DNA of 64,000 nucleotides from Candidatus Binataceae bacterium (GCA_035294265.1 DATGLK010000030.1:1-64000), one strand, 5' to 3'; positions 42,817 to 51,931 are shown, counted from the stretch's first letter. The notes: a model not told the origin generated them from the sequence alone. Numbers and translations are program-made.

Positions 42817-42839
42817 GGGATACTGTTTTATTCTATGGC
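42817..42839. promoter_or_regulatory. candidate IclR-type operator
   Basis: The segment beginning GGGATACTGTTTTATTC and ending TATGGC lies 80-102 bases before the IclR start in the divergent region. GGNATA and TATGG ends form an interrupted dyad, and the central CTGTTT resembles sites I recall for IclR proteins in related genomes. The match is by eye and partial. Confidence 0.35.
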
Positions 42840-42993
42840 GAGCGGGATGCCCTGTCAACGCGGACGTGCTACCGTGGGCGGGATCTTTTTACCTCGGGTA
42901 GAGGGAGCATGGCTGGCATGCATGGTCCCGCCTGGGTAAAAAATAGTTGTCCTCGGGCAGATACAAGCGGCATCGCCGCGCGGAGCGTGTAAC

Positions 42994-43407
42994 ATGATTG
43001 AGACCCTGGGGTTGCGCCATGTCGCGCTGCGAGTCGCAGACCTGGCGCGCGCCAAACGATTTTATTGCGAAAACTTCGGCATGCATGTGACTTGGCAGCC
43101 CGACCCTGACAACGCGTATTTGAGTTCGGGATGCGACATCCTGGCGCTCCACCGCGAGCCAACCACGGCGGATACGCCGCAGTCGCGGCTGGATCACATC
43201 GGTTTTTTCGTGAGCGACCAGGCCCGGTTAGAGGAAGATTTTGCCTGGGCCCAGCGCCAGGGACTTCCGATCGTCCATCCTTTACGTCACCATCGTGACG
43301 GAACCTCCTCGTTCTACCTGCGCGATCCCGATGGCGTGGTGATTCAGGTGTTGTACGATCCAAGCCTCAAATCGGCGCCTGGTGGCACGCCACACAGCGA
43401 GCGCTGA
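42994..43407 (+). CDS. VOC-superfamily (glyoxalase/dioxygenase-like) protein
   Basis: 137 residues with two beta-alpha-beta-beta-beta modules: GLRHVALRVADLARAKRFYC and RLDHIGFFVSDQARLEEDF. The fold's usual metal ligands His8-type (RHVAL) and His (LDHIGF) are present, but the last ligand position, normally Glu in DPDGxxIEL, is Gln (DPDGVVIQVLY), so metal binding may be altered. Members act as glyoxalases, extradiol dioxygenases, epimerases or binding proteins. Substrate unknown. Confidence 0.85.
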   Translation: MIETLGLRHVALRVADLARAKRFYCENFGMHVTWQPDPDNAYLSSGCDILALHREPTTADTPQSRLDHIGFFVSDQARLEEDFAWAQRQGLPIVHPLRHHRDGTSSFYLRDPDGVVIQVLYDPSLKSAPGGTPHSER

Positions 43408-43459
43408 GCCAGCTTCACTGGCGGTGGGTTTCAAGATTGCTCGCAGATGGGATGTATAA

Positions 43460-44575
43460 ATGATTCGCGGGAAAGCGACTGCACACGGCACCGCGGGATA
43501 CGCGGCGCGTTTTGCCAATTTGCCGGGCAACTTTCGCCCGCTGCTCGGGTTGCAGGCCAGCTCTTTAGGGCTGGGTACTTATTTGGGCGAGATGGATGTC
43601 GAAACCGACGAACTCTACCGCCAGTGCGCCACGACCGCGCTCAGCCGCGGGATCAACGTGTTGGACACCGCTGTCAATTACCGCTTTCAGCGCAGCGAAC
43701 GGGCGCTGGGCGCGGCAATCGCGCAGCTCGTGGGCGAGGGCAAGGTGCAGCGCGAGGAAATAATCGTCGCCACCAAGGGCGGGTACATCACCTTTGACGG
43801 CCAGATGCCGCCTGACCCGAGCGCCTGGTTCGAGCAGCATTTCATCGCCAGCGGTTTGATCCCGCCCGCCGAGCTGGTCGACAACTCCCATTGTCTCAAT
43901 CCCCGCTTCTTGGCGGCGATGCTGGAATGGAGCCGCACCAACCTGGGCTTGGAGGCAGTGGACGTATATTTTCTGCACAATCCCGAGACCCAGCTTAACG
44001 AAGTCCCGCGACCGGAGTTTTTGCGCCGGATGAGGGCGGCCTTCGAAATGCTCGAGCAGCAGGTGGCGGCCGGCAATTTGAGTGCTTACGGGACCGCGAC
44101 CTGGAGCGGCTATCGCACCGCCTCGCGCAATCGCGACTACCTGTCTTTGGCGGAGTTGGTCGGCTTGGCGGGCGAGGTAGCCGGCCAGGAGCATCACTTC
44201 AAGGTGATCCAGTTGCCCTTCTCACTAGCCGCTCCCGAAGCCCTGACTTTGGCCAATCAGTCGCTGCCCGGCCATTCGCAGCCGGTGACTTTGCTGGAGG
44301 CTGCGGGCGAACTGGGCGTCGCGGTGTGGGCCAGCGCCTCGCTCATGCAGGGACGGCTGGCCGTCAACCTGCCGGCGCTGGTACGTGAGGCCATGGCCGG
44401 CTTGCGCACCGACGCTCAGCGTGCGCTGCAATTCGTGCGCTCCACCCCAGGTATCGCTGTCGCCCTGGTCGGGATGAAGTCACCGCGCCACCTGCTGGAT
44501 AATCTGGAAACGCTGGCAATCGCGCCGGCAGCTCAACAAGCCTATATGAAGCTGTTCAAACCAGCCGGTAACTAG
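43460..44575 (+). CDS. aldo-keto reductase family protein
   Basis: 371 residues, longer than the about 320 of typical members owing to an insertion after the lysine strand (FDGQMPPDPSAWFEQHFIAS). The catalytic tetrad is readable: Asp in NVLDTAVNY, Tyr in VNYRFQRSE, Lys in IVATKGGYI and His in VYFLHNPET. It should reduce aldehydes or ketones with NADPH. It follows the VOC gene by 52 bases on the same strand. It runs four bases into the convergent downstream gene. Confidence 0.88.
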   Translation: MIRGKATAHGTAGYAARFANLPGNFRPLLGLQASSLGLGTYLGEMDVETDELYRQCATTALSRGINVLDTAVNYRFQRSERALGAAIAQLVGEGKVQREEIIVATKGGYITFDGQMPPDPSAWFEQHFIASGLIPPAELVDNSHCLNPRFLAAMLEWSRTNLGLEAVDVYFLHNPETQLNEVPRPEFLRRMRAAFEMLEQQVAAGNLSAYGTATWSGYRTASRNRDYLSLAELVGLAGEVAGQEHHFKVIQLPFSLAAPEALTLANQSLPGHSQPVTLLEAAGELGVAVWASASLMQGRLAVNLPALVREAMAGLRTDAQRALQFVRSTPGIAVALVGMKSPRHLLDNLETLAIAPAAQQAYMKLFKPAGN

Positions 44576-44997
44576 CTGTTACCGAAACGGCTTTTCAGCG
44601 CGGCCCGGATCGCCTCGATGCTAGCGCCCTGGTCAAACATCCGCGCCGCCTCCAGCGCCTCACCGGTGCAGATCCCACAGGTGGCGCCGTGGAGATCGCG
44701 ATAACAATCGAGCAGATTCTTATGACCGGCGCTTTTGTCGCAACCGCAGTAGCAATGCAGTTGCACGAGCAGATCCGGATGATCCTTGGCCACCTGATAG
44801 GCTTGGCGAATGGGTCCGTTGAATTGCGAGGGATTAAGCACGGGGCGGTCATGACTCGGGCCGCTGCTCCTGATGCAACAGCTTGGCGCAACCGGCTTGG
44901 CGCTTTGCGCGTAAGCCAGCAACGTCGGGCCAAAAGCCAAGGCCAAAACCACGCCAACCCATCCGAGTTGTTGTGCCGCTCTCCGCGCCTGTTTCAT
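44572..44997 (-). CDS. exported PCYCGC-motif cysteine-rich protein
   Basis: 141 residues with a signal peptide (VGVVLALAFGPTLLAYAQS). The mature part contains SCCIRSSG, the core HCYCGCDKSAGHKNLLDCYR and GATCGICTGEALEAA, nine cysteines in a small protein. This matches the PCYCGC-type family of predicted lipoproteins/metal-binding proteins, whose function is unsettled. Here no lipobox cysteine is evident, so it is probably soluble in the periplasm. It ends overlapping the aldo-keto reductase gene on the other strand. Confidence 0.75.
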   Translation of the reverse strand: MKQARRAAQQLGWVGVVLALAFGPTLLAYAQSAKPVAPSCCIRSSGPSHDRPVLNPSQFNGPIRQAYQVAKDHPDLLVQLHCYCGCDKSAGHKNLLDCYRDLHGATCGICTGEALEAARMFDQGASIEAIRAALKSRFGNS

Positions 44998-45135
44998 CGT
45001 TCAATCTCCTCGCGCCGGCCAAGCGAGCCCGCTACCCTGATGGTAATCGATTAGGCCGCCCACCGCGAGCGCCCGCTAACCCCTGACCCGGCGATTGCGG
45101 TAATATGGAGGCTATCGCCCCTGAGGAGCTTTGCA

Positions 45136-46101
45136 ATGAGCAAACTGGGAATTTCCATCGCCTCTACGCCGGGCAATATCAACTTGGCCCCGGAACTCGC
45201 ACGCGAGGCCGAAGCGGCCGGCTTTGTCGGCACCTTCACTCCCGAGGGCGGGACCAACGACGGGCTAATGACCTGTTTCACGATTGCGCGTGCCACCTCG
45301 CGCATCGGCATTTATACCTGGATCACCAACATTCACTTTCGGCTGCCCGTGCTTTGCGCCGGCTCGGCGATGATGGTGCAGGAAGCGGCGGCGGGCCGCT
45401 TCGTGCTGGGCCTAGGCGTCAGTCATCGGCCAGCGATGGAAGCGCTGGGGGTACGGGTAGAGAACAATCGCGACAAGCTGCGCGCTTATGCCGGAGATTT
45501 GCGCCGTATCTTCAATGGCGAGGTACCTGGCGGGCGCGGCCGGCCGGCAGCCAAGCCCTCCTACCCCATGCCGATTTACTTCTCCGCCCTGTCTTTGGAA
45601 ACCGCTCGTCTGGCGGGCGAAATGGCCGACGGCATGGAATTGCTGATGTGCTCGCCCGAGCGCGCTCGCCGGCAAGCGGAAGTTGCCTGGGAAGGCGCGC
45701 GCGCGAACCAACGCGATCCTCAGGCCTTCAAGGTCACCGTGGGGACTCCGGTCTATCTCAGCGACGATCTTGATCGCGCTTACCAAGCGGCCCAGGAAAA
45801 TCTGGCGCCCTATCTGATGCTGCCTTTCTACCAGCGCCAATGGGTGCGCAGCGGGTTCGAGGCCGAGGCCAAGGCCGCCCAGGAGGCGGCACGCCGCGGC
45901 GATAGCGCCGGGCAGCGCGCGGCGGTCTCGCGCCGTTTGATCGACTCGGTAGCGCTGGTGGGATCGGCCGCCCGTTGCGCCCAGCGTTTGGCCGATTATC
46001 AAGCAACTGGTGCCGAGATTGTCGTGCTCAGTCCGCGTCCGGTACAAAATGACATGGCCACTGCCACCCGCGCCGTCATCAAGGCCTTCGGGTCTAACTA
46101 A
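45136..46101 (+). CDS. LLM-class flavin/F420-dependent oxidoreductase
   Basis: 321 residues starting at ATG 45136, seven bases after GAGGAG. TIM-barrel pattern: LAREAEAAGFVGTFTPEGG, TSRIGIYTWITNIHFRLP, MMVQEAAAGRFVLGLGVSHR and VGSAARCAQRLADYQATGAE. SHRPAMEALGV matches the F420-type subgroup, so F420 may be the cofactor, but no F420 biosynthesis gene is in the window. It differs strongly from the other luciferase-like protein at 21.3 kb. Confidence 0.88.
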   Translation: MSKLGISIASTPGNINLAPELAREAEAAGFVGTFTPEGGTNDGLMTCFTIARATSRIGIYTWITNIHFRLPVLCAGSAMMVQEAAAGRFVLGLGVSHRPAMEALGVRVENNRDKLRAYAGDLRRIFNGEVPGGRGRPAAKPSYPMPIYFSALSLETARLAGEMADGMELLMCSPERARRQAEVAWEGARANQRDPQAFKVTVGTPVYLSDDLDRAYQAAQENLAPYLMLPFYQRQWVRSGFEAEAKAAQEAARRGDSAGQRAAVSRRLIDSVALVGSAARCAQRLADYQATGAEIVVLSPRPVQNDMATATRAVIKAFGSN

Positions 46102-46217
46102 TCAAAATGCTAGGCGGGATTTATTTGACCACGAAGCAGGCGCATAGTTAGCGCCAATACCGGCACCGCCCACAGGCCTGGATGACGCGGCCAAGAAATG
46201 GGCGCGAGGAGTAGCAC

Positions 46218-47204
46218 ATGGCTGAGATTATTATCGGGATGGCATCCCCCAATACGCCGATGCTGGCGATGGCACCGGAGCTCTGGGAGGAGCGGGCGGC
46301 CGCAGACCGGCGCAATACAAACCTAGTGGATATCGACGGCCGGGTCTGCACCTACGAACAACTGGCGCAGCGTACGGGCAATCGCTATGCCACATACGCT
46401 ACTACTACGAACTTCAAGCAACAGAATGCCGCCGCGCAGGCCGCCCTCGATCGGCTGGCAGCCGAGCTAAGCGCCGCCAAGCCCGATCTGGTGGTTCTGC
46501 TAAGCCATGACAACCGCGACCTGTTCACGCCGGAAAACCAGCCGGTGATGTGCGTCTACTACGGCGACAAGCTAATCACGCAGAAAGCCAAGCTAGCGGC
46601 CGATGCTCCGAGCTGGCAGCGTCAACTGGCCAAAGCCCAGGGCCAGGACGAGCACCACGAGTTTCCGGTGGCGGCCGAATTTGCCCGCGAGCTGATCATC
46701 AAGCTGATGGCGCACCAGTGCGACACCGCTTCGGCCGATGAAATTCCCCAGCCCGACCAACAGGCCTTCGGATATACCTTTTCCTTTCCGCTGGTGCGGT
46801 TGGTTGGCGCTGTGCCGGTGGTTCCGGTGATCCTCAATGCTCTGCTGGCACCCAACCAACCCAGCCCACGCCGTTGCTACGAGTTGGGACGGATTTTGCG
46901 CGCCGCCATCGCCGATACCGCGCCGGGAGCGCGCGTTGCGCTACTGACCTCGGTCGGTATGTGTCACTTCGTGGTCAACGAGGAACTGGACAAGCAGGTT
47001 CTGGGCGCAATCAAAAACGGCGATAGCCAGACCTTGCGTACCATCCCAACCAAGCTACTAGCTGGCAATAACGGCCAAATCCGAGACTTGATCATGACCG
47101 CCGGCGCCATGGAAGGACGCGCGTTGGGATGGAGCGAGTATATTCCGGTATATCGCACCGCCGCTGGCACCGGAGTAGGAATCGCGGCGCTGCGCTGGCA
47201 ATAA
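46218..47204 (+). CDS. LigB-type extradiol dioxygenase homolog lacking the first iron histidine
   Basis: 328 residues of the class III extradiol dioxygenase fold. N-terminal start MAEIIIGMASPNTPML aligns to the family consensus GxxxSHxPML; the His12 iron ligand is Asn12 here and the preceding Ser is Pro. The second histidine (VVLLSHDNRD) and the acidic ligand region (CHFVVNEELDKQVL) are kept. ITTAGAMEGRALG-like LIMTAGAMEGRALG and the C-terminal GTGVGIAALRW are typical. It is either inactive for ring cleavage, uses Asn as ligand, or has a new function. The gene lies with other catabolic genes and has a ribosome site GAGGAG ten bases upstream. Confidence 0.85.
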   Translation: MAEIIIGMASPNTPMLAMAPELWEERAAADRRNTNLVDIDGRVCTYEQLAQRTGNRYATYATTTNFKQQNAAAQAALDRLAAELSAAKPDLVVLLSHDNRDLFTPENQPVMCVYYGDKLITQKAKLAADAPSWQRQLAKAQGQDEHHEFPVAAEFARELIIKLMAHQCDTASADEIPQPDQQAFGYTFSFPLVRLVGAVPVVPVILNALLAPNQPSPRRCYELGRILRAAIADTAPGARVALLTSVGMCHFVVNEELDKQVLGAIKNGDSQTLRTIPTKLLAGNNGQIRDLIMTAGAMEGRALGWSEYIPVYRTAAGTGVGIAALRWQ

Positions 47205-47214
47205 GACGCCCCCC

Positions 47215-48849
47215 TCAGGCATGGGCGCTGGCGGCGATTACCTTGACCAGGCTGAGCGCTTCGACAGGCTTGAGCAGGTGAGCCGAAAAGCCCGCTTGGC
47301 GCGCTCGCTCGACATCGGCCGGCGCGCCATGGGCGGAGAGTGCCAGCAGGGTCAAAGGCCGGCCCTGGGCATCAGCGCGCAGATGGCGCGCCACGTCATA
47401 TCCATTCATCCCGGGCATCGCCAGATCGCATACCACGACGTCGGGCCGCTCGCTGTGGGCGCGCTGGATGCCTTCTTCGCCACAGGCCGCGGTGGCAACC
47501 TGCGCTCCCTGGGCTTCGAGTAAAGCCGCCACCGCTTCGCGCGAATCCTGATGGTCCTCGATAAGCAGGACCCGCACTCCGTCCAAATCGCGCCCACGTG
47601 CCGCGGTGGAATGGCCGGCCCCAGCGCTACCCGGCAGGCGCACCTCGAAGGACACCCCGGTCCCGGGTCCCGCGCTGCCCGCCCGCAACTCACCGCCTTG
47701 ACGCTCAATCATCGGGCGGATGAGGGCCACCCCAACGCCGAGTCCCGCCGCACTGGTGGACGCTTTGTGGGCTGTCTGGGACTCCTCGACCAATTCGACC
47801 GTGCGCTTGAAAGAAGCAGATTCAAACCCGCCTTGGGGGTTGCTGACCTTGAGCACCACGGCGTCGTTTTCGGTCGTTGTGCTCAGTGCGATGAACCCAC
47901 CCTGGGGAGCGTTGCGTACCGCATTGCGTAAGAGATTGGCGATAACCTGCTGCAATTGGCGCGGCTCCGCCTCGATCGCTGTCCCATCCGCGGGCCGCTC
48001 GACCCTCAGCTCCACCTGTCGGGCTTGGGCTTGAGCGCGCACCGCGTCGGCCGCAGCCTGAAGCTGTTCGCCGACGTCGACACGGTGGGGCCGGCCCGCG
48101 GCGGGCGGGTAGCCGGCGATGCCCAGCAGATCGTCGACCAGCCGGACCTGCTCGCGGGTATTGCGCTCGATCACTCCGATTGCCTTCTGCCAACGTCGTT
48201 CCAGGCGCGCTTGGCGTGCGAGGATCTGGGTCCAGGTCAGAATCGGGGTCAAGGCCGCGCGCAATTCGTGCGAGAGCTGAGCCAGCAGCTCGCGCCAGCC
48301 GCGATTGGCATGGCGCAATTCGTCAACCAGTTGTAGCTGCTCGGTCATGGCCAGCGCGCTGCCAATCACCGCGGCCGCTACCTTTGCTAGCTCACGGGCC
48401 GCCGGGTCAGAAACGCGCTGGGGACGGCCAACAACCAACAGCAAACCGCCGACCTGACCGGCAGTCAGCGGAACCGCCAGCACACGACCTGGCCCCAACA
48501 TAGGGGGCAGCGCGGCGACTTGGCGCGGAGTTTCAATTGCGCTGGGCTGACCGGCGCGCAGTAGCCCGGCGGCCAAGCTCCCTTCCTCAAGACTCAGGCA
48601 CAAATCGTGGATAGCTGCCGGCGATAAACCCAGCCCCGGCGCCCGCCCGCGCAATTGCCGACCGCCATCTTCGGGCAGCATCAACACCACCACCCGCGCC
48701 TGCAGCGCCTGGCCCAGCAATCGTTGAATTTCGGCTACGCTTTGTTCGTGGGCAGCTCCGCCGAGTGCGGCGATCTTCGCCGCATACTCCAGCAGGTAGC
48801 TGTCCGGCACAAGTTCCGATTTGTGACCACGAAGCTCAGCGCTGGCCAT
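47215..48849 (-). CDS. hybrid histidine kinase with GAF-like sensor and C-terminal receiver
   Basis: 544 residues from ATG 48849 (AGGTG six bases upstream); the frame continues to 48954. A GAF-like sensor covers about 20-180. HisKA has acceptor His in LLAQLSHELRAALTPI. The ATPase N box LLRNAVRNAPQGG is fine, but the G1 box is degenerate (VSNPQGGF, no DxGxG) and the G2 box is GLGVGVAL, so ATP binding may be weak. The receiver carries Asp in VVVCDLAMPGMNGYD. It lies 196 bases after the NtrC-type gene on the same strand, so they likely form one signalling unit. Confidence 0.88.
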   Translation of the reverse strand: MASAELRGHKSELVPDSYLLEYAAKIAALGGAAHEQSVAEIQRLLGQALQARVVVLMLPEDGGRQLRGRAPGLGLSPAAIHDLCLSLEEGSLAAGLLRAGQPSAIETPRQVAALPPMLGPGRVLAVPLTAGQVGGLLLVVGRPQRVSDPAARELAKVAAAVIGSALAMTEQLQLVDELRHANRGWRELLAQLSHELRAALTPILTWTQILARQARLERRWQKAIGVIERNTREQVRLVDDLLGIAGYPPAAGRPHRVDVGEQLQAAADAVRAQAQARQVELRVERPADGTAIEAEPRQLQQVIANLLRNAVRNAPQGGFIALSTTTENDAVVLKVSNPQGGFESASFKRTVELVEESQTAHKASTSAAGLGVGVALIRPMIERQGGELRAGSAGPGTGVSFEVRLPGSAGAGHSTAARGRDLDGVRVLLIEDHQDSREAVAALLEAQGAQVATAACGEEGIQRAHSERPDVVVCDLAMPGMNGYDVARHLRADAQGRPLTLLALSAHGAPADVERARQAGFSAHLLKPVEALSLVKVIAASAHA

Positions 48850-49045
48850 AGAGACACCTACTGCTAGGATTTTGGTCGGCAGAGGAGATGAAAGGAAGGA
48901 AAGTCTAAAGCGCCAGAGGCCCCACCACCCAATTCCGATTATAAAATAAGACAACCGTCAGCAGCAACCACGTGGCGCTCGCCTGTGCTAGTGGTTTATC
49001 CACAGTTCGCGCCACAAATCTGCGTACGCTCTTTAGGCAAGATTT

Positions 49046-50434
49046 TCAGCTGGTGGACTCGCCGGCTTCGGGTCCTTCCCGCCGCTCGCGGCGCTCCAGC
49101 CGATTGTAAAGTGTCTTGAGGCTAACGCCCAAGACCTCGGCCGCGCGCGTTTTGTTGCCGCCCATAAACTCAATGGTACGCGTGATGAGCTGTCGTTCGA
49201 CCTCCACCAGCGAACTACCCAACGTAACCAGCAGATGAGGGTCGGGGGTCGTCGCCGGCTGCAGCTCGGGCGGCAAATCGGCCACCTCCAGCACTGGAGC
49301 ACGGCTGACGATGACCGCGCGTTCGATAACGTTGCGCAACTGGCGTACGTTGCCCGGCCAGGGGTAGGCCCGCAAGACCTGTAGGCATTCGTGACTTACC
49401 CCACGGATGGGATGATGAGCCTGGCTCTGAAACTCGCGCAGGGTGGCCTCTACCAGCGCGTCGATATCCTCGGGCCGCTCGCGCAGAGAGGGCAGTTCCA
49501 GAGAAAACACAGCCAACCGATAATACAAATCCTCACGCAGGCGTCCTTCACGCAGCGCCCGCCCCAACGGCCGATTGCAGGCCGCCAGGACACGTACGTC
49601 CAAGCTAAGCTCGCTGCTGCCGCCGACCCGGCGCACGCGCCGCTCTTCGATCGCCCGCAACAGTTTGGCTTGCAACTCGGGTTTCATCTCGGTGATCTCG
49701 TCAAGCAACAGGGTGCCCCCGTTTGCCAGCTCGAAACAGCCCTCGCGCCGGCGTTCGGCGCCAGTGAAAGCGCCCTTTTCATGGCCAAACAGCTCGCTTT
49801 CCACCAAGGTTTCGGGCAGCGCCGCGCAATTAATTGCCAAATAGGGGGCCTGGCGGCGAGGCGAGAGTTCGTGAATGGTGCGAGCGGTCAGATCCTTGCC
49901 GGTGCCGCTTTCCCCGCTGATTACGATAGAGGCATGGGAGGGCGCCACCTGTTCGATCAGGCTCATCACCCGGCGCATCGCCAATGACTGGCCGATAATC
50001 GGGCCTAGCTCGCCTATACCCAGCAGTCGGCAGCGCAAGCGAGCGTTTTCCAGCCGCACCTCCAGATGCTCGCAGAGATGATCGAGCAGCGCCCGCAGGC
50101 GGGCGGGATCTATCGGCTGGCACAGATATTCGCACGCACCCAGCTTCATCGCCGCGACTGCGTCAGAAATTTCGCCATGGGCCGAAACGATAATCGGGGC
50201 CAACGCCAGCCCGCGCTCGCGCAACTCGCGCAGGAGTCCGAGCCCATCCAGCCGCGGCATCGCTAAGTCCGAAATCAAGATGTGCGGCTCCTCAGAGCTG
50301 GCCATTTCCAGAGCCTCCTGACCATTGGCCGCCAGCAGGACGGTAAAGCCCCACGAGCCTAACAGTTCGCGCCAGCCCTGACGGGTGGTCGCGTTACTGT
50401 CCGCTACCAGCACTCGTTTTTCCGCACTGACCAT
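49046..50434 (-). CDS. NtrC-family sigma-54-dependent response regulator
   Basis: 462 residues from ATG 50434. Receiver: Asp in ILISDLAMPRLDG. AAA+ domain: Walker A GESGTGKDLTART, sigma-54 contact loop GAFTGAERR, Walker B GTLLLDEITEMK, and arginine region LREDLYYRL. A Fis-type HTH ends the protein (GNKTRAAEVLGVSLKTLYNRL). All parts needed for activating sigma-54 RNA polymerase are intact. Target promoters were not found by eye here. It sits next to a hybrid kinase which probably phosphorylates it. Confidence 0.94.
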   Translation of the reverse strand: MVSAEKRVLVADSNATTRQGWRELLGSWGFTVLLAANGQEALEMASSEEPHILISDLAMPRLDGLGLLRELRERGLALAPIIVSAHGEISDAVAAMKLGACEYLCQPIDPARLRALLDHLCEHLEVRLENARLRCRLLGIGELGPIIGQSLAMRRVMSLIEQVAPSHASIVISGESGTGKDLTARTIHELSPRRQAPYLAINCAALPETLVESELFGHEKGAFTGAERRREGCFELANGGTLLLDEITEMKPELQAKLLRAIEERRVRRVGGSSELSLDVRVLAACNRPLGRALREGRLREDLYYRLAVFSLELPSLRERPEDIDALVEATLREFQSQAHHPIRGVSHECLQVLRAYPWPGNVRQLRNVIERAVIVSRAPVLEVADLPPELQPATTPDPHLLVTLGSSLVEVERQLITRTIEFMGGNKTRAAEVLGVSLKTLYNRLERRERREGPEAGESTS

Positions 50435-50514
50435 CGCACACCGAGCATCGAACACCGAGCCACCTACACCATGCAGCCAAGCCCAACTCTCGGCACTATT
50501 TTTTACGAGGTTTT

Positions 50515-50533
50515 GGAACCCGGACCCGGTTCC
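50515..50533. promoter_or_regulatory. inverted repeat in NtrC upstream region
   Basis: Six-base arms GGAACC and GGTTCC separated by CGGACCC, 81 bases before the NtrC-type gene start and in the region divergent from the secreted protein gene. It may be a regulator site; no evidence beyond symmetry. Confidence 0.25.
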
Positions 50534-50697
50534 CGTCGGTTAGGCCTCCACGTTAGCATCGCCTTGTACCGAGGTAAACCAACTTTGCTGGAGCCAAAGT
50601 CTAGCCGCCAGAACACCTTCCCGCGCTGTTTCGTGAATGCCGGCACAGTGGCATCATGGGGTCGGAACCGCGGGCGATTTTGAAGGAATTGCGATCC

Positions 50698-51468
50698 ATG
50701 AAAATCCCGGCGCGATGGATGGCTGTGGGCTTGCTTCTGAGCCTGGCACCGGCCACCGTGTGCCGAGCTTCGGATGTGCAGTCATTTTTGGCCGCGCCCA
50801 CCGAGATCAAGGTCTACGACCCCAGTGGCACGCGAGTGACCGGTCATGGCCACTACAACTTTGCCCGGCATGGCGTGCAAATCTTGCTGGACGGCGAGAT
50901 TAGCTATTTGGATGGTTCGCGCGACCTGGAACATGCGGTGATCGCTCAACCGCCCAACAGCAAGCCGATGTTGCGCCATTTCGAGGCCGACTTCTTCAGC
51001 CCCCACGGCAAGCTGCAGCTTGTCGAGAAGGCCAATTTCAGCTCGGGCAAAGCCTCCTGCCTTTGGTCCAACCGCTGGCGCACTGGGGATTACCGCGCGC
51101 AGCTTCACTTCCCCGGCGATGCGTCGGCGGGCGCGCTGGCGGTGTTGCCCCTGGAGCAGGCTTTCAGCCATGGCGAACGCTCCACCAAGCTGCACCTGTT
51201 CGAGTGCGCGCCCCGGCCCGAGATCATCGATGTCGACGCCAAACTGACGCCTAAAAACCAAGCCCGTTTTGCGCCGGGGGCGGCCCAGTTGGAGCTACTG
51301 CCTGACCTTGGGTGGTTGACCGCGCTGGCTGGCCCCTTCCTGCCCAAAGCTTCGGTGTGGCTCAACCCGCATGCCGACTGGGGCTACGTCGGCACGCTCA
51401 AAGAGCGCTACTACCGGGGGCGGCGCGAACTGCTGGTCCGCCAGCCGGCCAACCGCCAAGGTAGTTGA
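50698..51468 (+). CDS. exported protein of unknown function
   Basis: 256 residues; ATG 50698 gives signal peptide MKIPARWMAVGLLLSLAPAT with a likely cleavage after CRAS. The mature part is rich in beta-strand patterns (EIKVYDPSGTRVTGHGHYNF, GVQILLDGEISYLDGSRD) and includes a Pro/His tail (WLNPHADWGYVGTLKERYYR). It has no catalytic motif I know. The beginning of the mature sequence suggests a lipocalin- or DUF-type beta-barrel, but this is speculative. The frame extends to 50656 without a better start. Confidence 0.65.
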   Translation: MKIPARWMAVGLLLSLAPATVCRASDVQSFLAAPTEIKVYDPSGTRVTGHGHYNFARHGVQILLDGEISYLDGSRDLEHAVIAQPPNSKPMLRHFEADFFSPHGKLQLVEKANFSSGKASCLWSNRWRTGDYRAQLHFPGDASAGALAVLPLEQAFSHGERSTKLHLFECAPRPEIIDVDAKLTPKNQARFAPGAAQLELLPDLGWLTALAGPFLPKASVWLNPHADWGYVGTLKERYYRGRRELLVRQPANRQGS

Positions 51469-51547
51469 GTACGCCAAGCCGCACTGAGGGGCCTAACCGC
51501 GCACCCCCTTGGTCTATACCAACGGACCCGCCGCGGCGGGCTTGGAA

Positions 51548-51763
51548 TTAAAAGTGAGTGGCGCCCTCGCCGGGCTGGTGTCTAACCAGCGACGGCTTAG
51601 GCTTACGGTATTGAAAGACAGTCTGGCAATGGGCGCACACGCCCTGAGGTTGTTCGACCCCCGCGCGCTTAATCAATTTGGTATAGCGCACGCTGCCATC
51701 GCAAAGGTGGGCGGCAACCGGGAAGTCATACACCGTCCGAACCGCAAAAACTTGTTGCTCCAT
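51548..51763 (-). CDS. possible small zinc-ribbon-like protein
   Basis: 71 residues from ATG 51763. Contains AAHLCDGSVRYTKLIKRAGV and VCAHCQTVFQYRKPKP, giving C..CxxC that may form part of a zinc site. A frame of 115 residues on the opposite strand overlaps it; composition favours the minus strand because its cysteines and aromatic residues look protein-like. It is an uncertain gene. Confidence 0.4.
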   Translation of the reverse strand: MEQQVFAVRTVYDFPVAAHLCDGSVRYTKLIKRAGVEQPQGVCAHCQTVFQYRKPKPSLVRHQPGEGATHF

Positions 51764-51931
51764 CTAACTCGGGGGCTCCCTCATGCAGAATTTGTCCTCG
51801 GGTTGCGCGGCCCGAAAGGTAAGCAGTCCGCAGGCGGTGGCCGCGCCGGTTACTGACCGCACACTAAAATTAAACGATTGTTGAGAAGGGTCAATAATTT
51901 TCCCCGCTCGATGAAAAATTTTTCCTCATCC

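Noticed and set aside
51509-51856. 115-codon plus-strand frame
   Set aside because: Overlaps a minus-strand frame with better protein character; no ribosome site and no family pattern.
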